This document shows positions 16,525 through 24,256 of a stretch of DNA of 64,000 bases, in pieces. Made by a program: the position numbers and the translations under genes. How positions within the stretch are numbered: position 1 is the first letter of the stretch; each line of letters begins with the position of its first letter. The stretch comes from Geothrix sp. 21YS21S-2 (lineage in GTDB: Bacteria > Acidobacteriota > Holophagae > Holophagales > Holophagaceae): contig NZ_CP132910.1 of assembly GCF_030846775.1 (NCBI RefSeq), positions 1,212,001-1,276,000 of the forward strand, given 5' to 3'. Below the pieces are notes generated by a model. The model was not told the DNA's origin, searched no databases, and worked only from the letters and a program-made list of their open reading frames with translations.

Positions 16525-17647
16525 TCAGCATGGGGCGTCAACTTCGGGAGGTGCCCGGGGGGCGGTGGGATCCAGGCGGACCCGGTGGAGCATGCCGCCG
16601 CAGACAGGGCAGGCGCGCATCTCTTGCTCCAGCCATGTCACCGGGGATGGAGTTGCCTTGACCTTGGTCTCGCCCAGGGCCTGCCGGGCCTGGTCCAACA
16701 GACCTCCGGGCTGGGCGGCGGCGTAGAGGCCGGCGTGGCGGATTTTTCGGAAGCCCGGGGGGAGGACGTGCTGGACCAGGCGGTGGAGGAATTCCGGCGG
16801 CTCCAGGGTCGCGGTGAGGCCGTGCTTGGTGCGAAAGGTCACCTGGTCGTCCGTGACATCCACCAACCGGGAATTGGCGATGCCCACCCGGTGGGTATAG
16901 CGCCCGAGGTAATGGAGCACGTGGCCGGACTTGCGGAACGGCTTCTTGACGTAGGCGATCCAGCGCTTCTCTTTCACCTGTGCGATCAACTGGGCGTAGG
17001 CGGCCACGACGTTCCGGGAACTTGCCCCCATCCCGGGCGGCCCCCAGGGCGGCCAGGACCTTGCCGCGGAACACGTCGCCCAGCATCTTCAGGGGAAACA
17101 GGTAGCGGTGCTTGAGCCGGATGAAACGGCCGCCATCCAGGCTCAGGCCGCCGGTGCTGACCAGCGCGTGGACATGGGGGTGGAAGGCCAGTTCCCGGGT
17201 CCAGGTATGCAGGATCAGAGTCAGGCCAAAGGTCAGGCCCTTGCGGGTCCTGCCCAGCTCCAGAAGCGTATCGGCCACGGCGCGCAGCATGGCTTGGTAG
17301 ACCTCGGCCGGGTGGAGCCGGGCCAGAGCCCGCAGTTCAGCCGGCAGGGTGAACACCACGTGGAAGTGGCCAATGGCCAGGATCCGTCGACTGCGCGCGG
17401 CGATCCACTTCTCCTGGGCCAGGGCCTGGCACTTCGGGCAGTGCCGGTCCCGGCAGGAGTTGTAGGCGATCCGCTCATAGTCGCCGTGCTCGCAGACCAG
17501 CTTGTGGCCGCCGAGGGCGGCGGTGCGGCAACGACTGATCGCGGTCAGCACCTTCTTCTGTCCCGGGGCAAGGCGATGCCTGGCCTCCAGGGCGGGGCGG
17601 TGCCTGCGGACGATCTCGCCGATGTCGAACCGGGGCCGGGGCCCCAC
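16525..17647 (-). pseudogene. IS91-family HUH transposase, frameshifted
   Basis: Rolling-circle transposase carried in two overlapping frames. The first (from ATG 17647) has a Cys-rich zinc-binding head (CEHGDYERIAYNSCRDRHCPKC) and the metal-binding HUH motif FHPHVHALV. Family similarity leaves this frame near AALGAARDGGKFPERR, and the continuation, VVAAYAQLIAQVKEKRWIAYV, lies in the +1 frame, which carries the paired-tyrosine motif YLGRYTHRV and a C-terminal CPVCGG knuckle ending at 16525. The crossover is around 17020-17035, beside a run of five G. Either a one-base change has killed the gene or the ribosome shifts frame there. Its start is three bases behind the recombinase stop. Confidence 0.85.
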
Positions 17648-17650
17648 GCC

Positions 17651-18493
17651 TCAATCCGGCAGGTCTTCCAACGGACTGCGGATGGCAGCAACCTGGCTTG
17701 GTGCGACCTGGGTGTAGATCTGAGTGGACCGGATGCTGCCGTGGCCCAGGACAACCTGGATCCGGCGCAGGTCCTCCCCGTTCTCCAGCAGATGGGTGGC
17801 GAAGGCGTGGCGGAGCATGTGCGGACCCACGATCTTGCCGATGCCGGAGGCGGCTGCCGCGCACAACAGGGCCCGGCGCGCCGTCTCAGGGCAGATGGGG
17901 TTGCCCAACTTGGAGGCGAACAACCAGGGCTTCGGCGGCTGCTCGTGCTTGTAGTAGGTCCGCAGCAACCCGTAGAGCTTGCCGTCCATGGGCACCATCC
18001 GCTCCTTGCCACCCTTGCCATGGCGGACATGGATGACCTTCTGCATGGCATCAATATCACGGGTTTCCAGCAGGCTGGCCTCATTGATACGCAAGCCGGT
18101 GGCATAGATCAGGGTGAAGAACATGCGGTACTTGGCGGTCGTGAACCCGTCCAGGAGCCGCTGGATCTCAGGCCGGCCGAGGATCGAGGGCAGGTGCGCC
18201 TTGGCCTTGGGGATGGTGATCCAGGCCACCTTCTCCGGCTGGCCCAGTGTCCTTGAATAGAGAAATTTCAGGGCCGAGTAATGCTGCCCAAGCCGGGACG
18301 CCCCGACCGCCTGGCCGCGGAGATGGTCAACCCAGCGCCGAACCGCCTCCTGGCTCGCATCCGGCAGGTCCTGGCCGAGGAACTCCTCGAAACGCCGGGC
18401 CGAAGCGACATACAACTCGATGGTTCTTTCCGCCCGGCCCGCCATTCGGAGATCGCCGGAAAATCTGGACAGAGATACACTATCTGCACGCAT
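17651..18493 (-). CDS. tyrosine recombinase of the IS91-like element
   Basis: A 280-residue phage-integrase-type recombinase that appears intact. An N-terminal SAM-like core-binding domain (about residues 8-90, TIELYVASARRFEEFLG) is followed by the catalytic domain with all expected residues: Arg in TGLRINEA, Lys in GKGGKERMVP, the box HMLRHAFATHL, His in LGHGSIRSTQ, and the nucleophile Tyr in QIYTQV. A strong AAGGAGG ribosome site precedes the ATG, but it lies in the arm of a long hairpin (18501-18547). The recombinase-then-transposase order with a three-base gap is an arrangement known in part of the IS91 family; its job in transposition is not well understood. Confidence 0.92.
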   Translation of the reverse strand: MRADSVSLSRFSGDLRMAGRAERTIELYVASARRFEEFLGQDLPDASQEAVRRWVDHLRGQAVGASRLGQHYSALKFLYSRTLGQPEKVAWITIPKAKAHLPSILGRPEIQRLLDGFTTAKYRMFFTLIYATGLRINEASLLETRDIDAMQKVIHVRHGKGGKERMVPMDGKLYGLLRTYYKHEQPPKPWLFASKLGNPICPETARRALLCAAAASGIGKIVGPHMLRHAFATHLLENGEDLRRIQVVLGHGSIRSTQIYTQVAPSQVAAIRSPLEDLPD

Positions 18494-18500
18494 GCAGTTC

Positions 18501-18547
18501 CTCCTTGGTTATGGGGACGGTGCTGACACACCGCCATAACCAAGGAG
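18501..18547 (-). promoter_or_regulatory. hairpin over the recombinase ribosome-binding site
   Basis: CTCCTTGGTTATGG (18501-18514) and CCATAACCAAGGAG (18534-18547) are perfect 14-bp inverted repeats, with a further CGGTG/CACCG pair inside. In the recombinase mRNA the 3' arm contains the AAGGAG ribosome site, so the folded RNA would hide it. Bases 18548-18632, from here to the element end, hold no gene. Confidence 0.65.
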
Positions 18548-18632
18548 CCTGCTTTTATATACTTCCGCAAGTCCCCCGGTGAGCGACCGGACTGGACGGG
18601 CGTTTTTCACCCTGCCGGGAAGCGGCTTCGTT

Positions 18633-19359
18633 CAAGGGGCAGAGCTACGCCACGGTGTTCGCCGATACCGAAACCCGCCAAGTGCTTTGGGTGGGCAAAG
18701 GCCGGGGCAAGGCGGATATCAGGCCCTTCTTCGAATGGCTCGGCAAGCGGCGGTGCCGCAAGATCGCGGCGGTGGCCATGGACATGTCCCCCACTTTCGA
18801 AGCGGAAGTCCGCCAACACTGCCCCAATGCCGAGATCGTCCTGGACCAGTTCCATGTCCTGGCCAATTTCGGAAAGCAGGTGCTCGACCGAATCCGGGTC
18901 AACGAGGCCAATCGGTGCCGGGACGACAAGGCCGCCCGGGAACTCATCAAGGGGGCCAAGTGGCTCCTGCTGGGCAACTGGGAGAACCTGCCCAACCGGG
19001 AGAGCAAGACCAGGCTCAACGCGCTCCTGGAGGCGAACCAAGCCCTCATGACGGCCTACGTCATGAAGGACGCCCTTAAGGCCCTGTGGGGCTTTAAGCG
19101 AGAGGGCTGGGCCCGGAAGGCCTGGGAGAACTGGCTGGCCATGGCCACCTCAAGCGGCCTGCCGCCTTTGGTACGTTTTGCGAAAAACCTGGCCAAGCGG
19201 ATCGAGGACATCCTCTCGCACTGCCGGTGGCACCTGAACACCAGCATCCTGGAGGGGATCAACAACAAGATCAAGGTCCTGAAGCGGATCGCCTATGGGT
19301 ACCGGGATGAGGCCTACTTCTTCCTCAAGATCCGTGCGGCCTTCCCCGGAAATCCGTGA
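18633..19359 (+). pseudogene. ISL3-family transposase, 3' fragment
   Basis: C-terminal 242 codons of the split DDE transposase, continuing exactly in frame from the fragment ending at 16215. It holds the second catalytic Asp (VLDQFHVLANF) and the Glu (ILEGINNKIKVLKR), plus the usual VLWVGKGRGK and RRCRKIAAVAMDM stretches. The coding region runs into the right inverted repeat and stops at 19357-19359. Apart from the insertion no damage is seen, which suggests that the IS91-like element arrived recently. Confidence 0.92.
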
Positions 19360-19365
19360 AGAACC
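19344..19365 (-). repeat. ISL3 right terminal inverted repeat
   Basis: The complement of the left end with two mismatches (CC in place of GA at the inner positions); it includes the transposase stop codon. Confidence 0.92.
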
Positions 19366-19373
19366 GAAAAAAG
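19366..19373. repeat. 8-bp target duplication of the ISL3 element, right copy
   Basis: GAAAAAAG directly after the right inverted repeat, identical to 15378-15385. The downstream transporter gene ends eight bases further on. Confidence 0.9.
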
Positions 19374-19380
19374 GTTGCCT

Positions 19381-21057
19381 TCAGAGCGTCATCGCCAGCA
19401 GCGCCTGCGCCAGCACGATCTTCAGGATCGTCGCCAGCGGGTACACCGCCGCGAAGCCGACGTTGGGCAGGTCGTTCTTCGACTGCTGGGTGGCGTAGCC
19501 CAGCACCACGGGCTGCGTGTGGGTTCCGGCCACGATGCCGAAGAGGAGGCTCAGGGGGATGCGGAACACCTTGTGGCCGAGCCAGTAGGCCAGGGTGTCG
19601 GCGAGGGTGGCCACCACCAGGGCCGCGAGCAGGAAGATGGGCAGCCAGCTGATGTTCCTGGAGAGGATCTGCCGGAAGCCCTCCCCGGAGATCACGCCGA
19701 TGCCGGCGGCGAACAGCACCAGGCCGAACTGGCGGATGGTGTGGTTGGCGCTGTAGGGGATGTTCCACACGAACTGGCCCAGCTTGTGGAAGCGGCCCAG
19801 GACGAGGCCCACCACCAGGGGGCCGCCGGCGAAGCCCAGCTTGAAGATGATGCCGTGGCCCAGGGGGAAGGGAATCTGGCCCACGGCCAGGCCCAGGGCG
19901 AGGCCCATGGCGAAGGTGAGGAAGCTGGCTTCGGAGAGTTCGCGGTAGCTGTCGCCGAAGAGCTCCTCCACGGCGGCGATGTTGTCCCGGGCCGTGGCCA
20001 CGCGGATGCGGTCGCCCAGTTCCAGCACCGTGTCGGCGTCGGGCACGAACCACACGTCGCCGCGGCGGAGGCGGCTGACCATGCAGTTGTGCTTCTCGGG
20101 CAGCTGCAGGTCTCTCAGGGGCCGGCCGATGAGGTCGTGATTGCTCACGAAGACGCGGGTGGAGTCGTACTCGCTGATGTCGTGCTGGAGCGCGATGTCC
20201 GACTTGCGGCCCAGGAAGGCCTGCGCCCGCTCCACATCCTCGGGCGTGCCCACCACGACGAGCAGATCGCCCGCCTCCAGGGCCACGTCCAGGGGGGCCA
20301 TGATGAAGTCCCCGCCCCGCTTGAGGCGGTTGAACACCACCTTGCAGTTGGCCTGCTCGCGCAGGTCCACGTGGGTCCGGCCGGCGGCCCGGGCCTCCAC
20401 CTCGATGGTGCGGGCCTTCAGGTGGCTGGAGCCGGAGCTGGAGCCGTGGAGAGCCGCGGCCTCCCGCTCCAGGTCCACCTTGAAGATCCGCCTGCTCAGC
20501 GGAATGCTGAGCATGGGCACCAGGACGCCGATGGGGTAGGCGATGGCGCTGGCCACGGTGGGCTGCGCGATGACCAGGGCGTCGGAGGTGGTGCGCTTGA
20601 GGGCCTCGATGACGCCCGCGAGGGCGGGCATGTTGGTGAAGGAGCCCGCCAGGAGGCCCGCGGCGTAGCGGCTGTCGAAGCGGAGGACCTTCGCCAGGAC
20701 CACCACCACCGCGGTGCTGAAGACCATGACCACGGCCACCACGGCGTTCCTCTTGAGGCCCTCCTTGCTGAAGGAAGCCCAGAAGCTGTGGGCGATGGCC
20801 AGGCCCATGGCGTAGACGAAGATGGCCAGGCCCAGCTCGTAGATCAGCTTCATCTCCCGGGAAAGGTCCTTCTTCACGAGGGGGTCGAGGCCGGGGGTGA
20901 CCACCACGGCGCCCAGGGCGATGCCCGCGAAGAGGATGCTGGCGATGCCGAAGGAGGCCCCGGCCACCCGCAGCTTGGAGATGGGATAGCCCAGGGCCAC
21001 CACCGCGAAGAGCATCAGCAGGGGGTTGTGGGCGAGCAGATGGGTCAGGAAGGCCAT
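19381..21057 (-). CDS. aspartate:alanine exchanger-type transporter (AspT/YidE/YbjL family)
   Basis: A 558-residue inner-membrane protein of the AAE family (TC 2.A.81). Two hydrophobic blocks of about five helices each (residues 8-180 and 385-558) flank a central soluble region with two TrkA-C/RCK_C ligand-binding domains (around 205-285 and 290-375; VALEAGDLLVVVGTPEDVER and TVLELGDRIRVATARDNIAA). The duplicated Ala/Gly-rich motifs GLLAGSFTNMPALAGV and GIVAGTHTQPVVLGYA are family hallmarks. AspT itself swaps aspartate for alanine, but most relatives have unknown substrates, so a specific solute is not claimed. It converges with mutY, separated by the ISL3 insertion, and its stop lies eight bases past the insertion duplication. 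Confidence 0.9.
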   Translation of the reverse strand: MAFLTHLLAHNPLLMLFAVVALGYPISKLRVAGASFGIASILFAGIALGAVVVTPGLDPLVKKDLSREMKLIYELGLAIFVYAMGLAIAHSFWASFSKEGLKRNAVVAVVMVFSTAVVVVLAKVLRFDSRYAAGLLAGSFTNMPALAGVIEALKRTTSDALVIAQPTVASAIAYPIGVLVPMLSIPLSRRIFKVDLEREAAALHGSSSGSSHLKARTIEVEARAAGRTHVDLREQANCKVVFNRLKRGGDFIMAPLDVALEAGDLLVVVGTPEDVERAQAFLGRKSDIALQHDISEYDSTRVFVSNHDLIGRPLRDLQLPEKHNCMVSRLRRGDVWFVPDADTVLELGDRIRVATARDNIAAVEELFGDSYRELSEASFLTFAMGLALGLAVGQIPFPLGHGIIFKLGFAGGPLVVGLVLGRFHKLGQFVWNIPYSANHTIRQFGLVLFAAGIGVISGEGFRQILSRNISWLPIFLLAALVVATLADTLAYWLGHKVFRIPLSLLFGIVAGTHTQPVVLGYATQQSKNDLPNVGFAAVYPLATILKIVLAQALLAMTL

Positions 21058-21242
21058 GGCTACTCCTGCGGGGTCCGGGTGGACGCCGTGGAAGGGAGGG
21101 CGGCTGGCTGGGGGAGGAACACCCGTGGGCCATTCCGCAATTTCTTATCCATCCATCCTATCGCCGCTCCATTGGTCGTTCGTCACACCTGACGAGCGGG
21201 ATGGCAGTCAGCTATGCTTGATGGTTCATCCCGAGGATTCCC

Positions 21243-22817
21243 ATGACGGTCCGGCGTGTGGCCCGCTTCCGCCCTTTCCGCGAACAGGACAACCGGCATT
21301 CCGACGCCTGGACCTTCCTGCGCAAGGGCGTGCTCCGGATCCTGGACCTTCTGGCCGTGTCCATGGCCATCCTGCTGGTACTCGCCCCCTTCGTCTGGCG
21401 CAAGTGGAAGGCCGACAAGGTGGTTGACGCGTGGTCCCAGCCCAGGATGAGCGAGATCTCCCGCGTGGAGACGGACTGGATGACCCTGCCCCGCCTGCCG
21501 GATTTCACCCGCGGGGACGAGCCGGTGGTGAAGGAGTTCCTCAACGCCGAACCCCTGGTCCTGGCCGTTCGGGCCCGGTCGGCCCCCCGGAGCCTATGGA
21601 TCCGCAGGGGGGACGCGCTCGTGCGGGCGGAAGGGGCCGCCGAGGCGGCCACCCTGAACGCCTGGTTCGCCAAGGCCGAGAAGGACCAGGTATTCATCTC
21701 CTTCCCCACGGATGTGTTGCCAGGGGAACAACGCAGCGGCCCCAAGGTCGTCCTGCAGGGGGACCGGTGGGCCGTGGCCAAGGCCTGGCGCGAAGGCAGC
21801 CCCGAAGTCGAGCAGTTCCTGCGCAACCATTTCGGGCCCACCCGGAGCTTCCGGGTAGTGCTGCTGAAGGACGGCGACGAGTCCCGCAAGGACCTGTCGC
21901 CCCAGGCCTGGGGCGCGGAGCCCCACCTGCAGGGCGACCCCTACTGGGGGGTCCATTCCGCCTTCTCGGTGCAGCTCATCAGCAACGAATTCCCGGGCTG
22001 GACCTTCACCGTCATCCCCTTCCGGGCCGAGGGCCGGGCCATCCAGCTCAACCTGCGCGTGCAGTTCGCCCTGGCCGCGGCCCTGGCCGTGATCGTGGGC
22101 CTGTCCCTGGTGCTGGCCCTCTACCTCCGGGCCCGGGCCCGGCGCAAGGCCACCCTGGACGCGGACCGCATGGCCTCCATGACCCACAGCCTCAAGACCC
22201 CGCTGGCCATCCTGAAGTTCCGGTGCGACACCCTGCGCCTGGGGCGCCTCCCCCCCGACCAGCTGGATTCCCAGTTGATCCAGATCGGCGAGGAGGCCGA
22301 CCGCCTGTCCACGATCATCGAGCATGCCCTGATGGCCATCCAGGGCCCCTCGGAGTCGGGCCCGCAGCAGGTGGTGAGCCCCCAGTGGATCCAGGGCGTC
22401 GCCGAGGACCTGGCCCCCGCGTTCGAGGCGGAGAACCGGCGCCTGGTGCTGACCTGTTCGGACCAGGCGGGCCGGGCGGCCCTGCCCTCCCTCCGGGCCG
22501 CCCTCTTCACCCTGGTGGAGAACGCGCTGTTCCATGGCGCGGGCACGGTGACGGTGGAAACCTCGCGCGTGCGCAAGCGCTTCCTGATCAAGGTCTGCGA
22601 TCAGGGGCCCGGCCTGGACTCCATGGACATGCGGACGCTGGGCCGTCCATTCATGCGCATTCGGGAGAAGGGCAAGGAGGGTTTCCGGAAGGACGGCCAG
22701 GGCCTCGGCCTCAGCCTCCTCATCAAGGTCGTGGAGCGGGAGGGCTGGGGGCTGACCTTCGCGTCCGAACCGGGACGGGGCCTTTGCGCGACCTTGGAGA
22801 TCCAGCTCGCATGTTAA
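21243..22817 (+). CDS. two-component sensor histidine kinase
   Basis: A 524-residue membrane kinase. A first membrane helix (about residues 36-58, ILDLLAVSMAILLVLAPFVW) is followed by a periplasmic sensor region of about 220 residues with no recognised fold. A second helix (about 275-297) leads to a HisKA domain, with phospho-acceptor His315 in MTHSLKTPLAI, and a HATPase domain with N-box LVENALFHG, DQGPGLD and GQGLGLSL. It forms a pair with the OmpR-type regulator 25 bases downstream. A cluster of Arg at the N-terminus is cytoplasmic. The signal is unknown; the neighbouring genes (transporter, P-type ATPase) do not settle it. Confidence 0.92.
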   Translation: MTVRRVARFRPFREQDNRHSDAWTFLRKGVLRILDLLAVSMAILLVLAPFVWRKWKADKVVDAWSQPRMSEISRVETDWMTLPRLPDFTRGDEPVVKEFLNAEPLVLAVRARSAPRSLWIRRGDALVRAEGAAEAATLNAWFAKAEKDQVFISFPTDVLPGEQRSGPKVVLQGDRWAVAKAWREGSPEVEQFLRNHFGPTRSFRVVLLKDGDESRKDLSPQAWGAEPHLQGDPYWGVHSAFSVQLISNEFPGWTFTVIPFRAEGRAIQLNLRVQFALAAALAVIVGLSLVLALYLRARARRKATLDADRMASMTHSLKTPLAILKFRCDTLRLGRLPPDQLDSQLIQIGEEADRLSTIIEHALMAIQGPSESGPQQVVSPQWIQGVAEDLAPAFEAENRRLVLTCSDQAGRAALPSLRAALFTLVENALFHGAGTVTVETSRVRKRFLIKVCDQGPGLDSMDMRTLGRPFMRIREKGKEGFRKDGQGLGLSLLIKVVEREGWGLTFASEPGRGLCATLEIQLAC

Positions 22818-22842
22818 TATTTCATAGTTCCGGAGTCATGAA

Positions 22843-23538
22843 TTGGCACACCTCCTTGTAGTCGAGGACGAAGTCGAGCTTCAGCAACTGCTCGTCACGA
22901 ATCTTGAATTCGAAGGCTTTTCCGTCGAGGTGGCGGGTGACGGGATCCCCGCCCTGGCGGCCCATGCCAGGCGCCGCGCGGACCTCATCCTCCTGGACCT
23001 CATGCTGCCCCACCTGGACGGTTTCAAGGTCATCGAGGCGCTGCGCAGGGCCAACGACGACGTGCCCGTCCTCATGCTCACCGCGCGGGGCGCCGAGGCC
23101 GACCGCGTCAAGGGGCTCAGCCTGGGCGCGGACGACTACCTGGTGAAACCCTTTTCCGTCCTGGAGCTGGTGGCCCGAATCCGGGCCATCCTGCGCCGGA
23201 CCCGCGCCGCCGAGCCGCCCAAGGTCCTCACCAGCGGCCCCTACCACTTCGATTTCACCGCCATGACGGCCACCCGGGACGGCAGGAACCTGGAACTCAC
23301 CAGCCGGGAGATGCGGATCCTGGAAATCCTCGTGACCTACCCCGGCCGCACCCACAGCCGCTCGGACCTGCTGCGCCTGGCGTGGGAAGCCGACGCCCGG
23401 CCTTCGCCCCGGACGGTGGACGTGCACGTGGCCAACCTGCGCAAGAAGCTGGGCGACGACGACAAGAACCGCCACATCGCCACCGTGGGCGGCGAGGGCT
23501 ACCGCTGGACGGACCGGATCAGCCAGGAGCCTGCCTGA
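22843..23538 (+). CDS. OmpR/PhoB-family response regulator
   Basis: A 231-residue DNA-binding regulator. The receiver domain has VVEDE, phospho-acceptor Asp52 in LILLDLMLPHLDG, Thr in LMLTARG, and Lys in YLVKPFS. The C-terminal winged helix is complete (LTSREMRILEIL, RSDLLRLAWE, RTVDVHVANLRKKLG). No ATG is in frame at the right place; the start is TTG at 22843, with GGAG eight bases upstream. The gene follows its kinase by 25 bases. Its last 20 bases overlap the convergent TetR-type gene. Confidence 0.93.
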   Translation: MAHLLVVEDEVELQQLLVTNLEFEGFSVEVAGDGIPALAAHARRRADLILLDLMLPHLDGFKVIEALRRANDDVPVLMLTARGAEADRVKGLSLGADDYLVKPFSVLELVARIRAILRRTRAAEPPKVLTSGPYHFDFTAMTATRDGRNLELTSREMRILEILVTYPGRTHSRSDLLRLAWEADARPSPRTVDVHVANLRKKLGDDDKNRHIATVGGEGYRWTDRISQEPA

Positions 23539-24199
23539 GGCTCCGGGCCGACAGGTAGGCCTCCAGCATCGCCACCAGTTCGGCCGACAGGGAACTCTGG
23601 TCGATCGCGGGATCCTCCGGATGGGCGGCGAACCGATGCGTCAGCGCCTCCACCGTATGGATGACCACATAGGCGGCATGCTCCAGTGCGGGGTGCCGCA
23701 CATCGGGATAGGTGCGAAGCAGCCCCGCCAGCGTGCGCGCATACTGATGCTCGGATTCCAGGAGGAGCCGGTGGACATGCTCCGGAAGGGGCGTCTCCTC
23801 CAGGAGGATGTGCTGGAGGCGGGGGCGCCGGACATGGACGTCCAGCATTCCGGAGACATAGTCCTCCAGCGATGCGTGCAGGGTATGGTTCTCGGCCAGC
23901 ATGTGGCCCACCCACTCCCGCATGCGGCGCCGGGTCTCCTCGATGTGGCGTTCCAGCAACGCCACGGCCAGGGCCTCCTTGCTGGGGAAGTACTGGTAGA
24001 GGGTCCCGATCGAGACGCCCGCGGCCTCCGCAATGCGGTTGGTGGTTCCCTCCGCGTAGCCCCGCTCCTCGAAAACCTGAGCAGCGGCCGTCAGGACAGC
24101 GTCCACGGTGGCCTTCGACCGTCGCTGGACGGGCGACCTCCTTGGTTCCAGGCGGGACTTTGACTTCGCGGTTCGGGAAGCTGCAACGCGAGTATTCAT
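23519..24199 (-). CDS. TetR-family transcriptional regulator
   Basis: A 226-residue repressor-type protein. After a basic N-terminal tail of about 28 residues, the TetR helix-turn-helix is clear: AVLTAAAQVFEERGYAEGTT, then RIAEAAGVSIGTLYQYFPSK. The C-terminal ligand domain (from about 85) is all-helical and not specific. It is divergent from the P-type ATPase gene with 21-57 bases between starts, the classic layout for a TetR repressor controlling its neighbour. A short inverted repeat CCTGA-8-TCAGG (24202-24219) in the gap could be an operator, but it is brief. The 3' end overlaps the OmpR-type gene. Confidence 0.92.
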   Translation of the reverse strand: MNTRVAASRTAKSKSRLEPRRSPVQRRSKATVDAVLTAAAQVFEERGYAEGTTNRIAEAAGVSIGTLYQYFPSKEALAVALLERHIEETRRRMREWVGHMLAENHTLHASLEDYVSGMLDVHVRRPRLQHILLEETPLPEHVHRLLLESEHQYARTLAGLLRTYPDVRHPALEHAAYVVIHTVEALTHRFAAHPEDPAIDQSSLSAELVAMLEAYLSARSLRQAPG

Positions 24200-24256
24200 A
24201 ACCTGAATGTTGACTCAGGATTGGTGAATGGCAAGCAGGACTGCAATGGTGACGCT

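Larger units (their letters stand above)
16216..18632 (-). mobile_element. IS91-like element with tyrosine recombinase and HUH transposase
   Basis: A 2417-bp insertion defined by restoring the ISL3 transposase: joining base 16215 to 18633 gives an intact His-Lys-Gly-Gln frame with nothing lost or duplicated. The restored target reads CTCCA|CAAG, and CAAG is one of the two tetranucleotides known to be used by IS91. No target duplication and no matching terminal inverted repeats are seen, as expected for HUH rolling-circle transposition. Two reverse-strand genes fill it: a recombinase (17651-18493) and a frameshifted IS91 transposase (16525-17647). Bases 16291-16524, between the left-end palindrome and the transposase stop, show no gene. 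Confidence 0.9.
15386..19365 (+). mobile_element. ISL3-family insertion sequence, interrupted by an IS91-like element
   Basis: The element is bounded by matching inverted repeats (15386-15407 and 19344-19365, 20 of 22 bases) and flanked by the 8-bp duplication GAAAAAAG. Removing the 2417-bp nested element leaves 1563 bp with one 423-codon transposase frame, a normal size for the family. It inserted between convergent mutY and the AspT-type transporter gene, where it breaks no host gene. It cannot move by its own transposase now, because that gene is split. Confidence 0.93.

Noticed and set aside
15386-19365. The insertion region as a genomic island or defence locus
   Set aside because: All of it is explained by two insertion sequences; no cargo gene is present.
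24202-24219. CCTGA-8-TCAGG as a TetR operator
   Set aside because: The arms are only five bases, expected by chance in GC-rich DNA; noted in the TetR entry but not listed as a feature.
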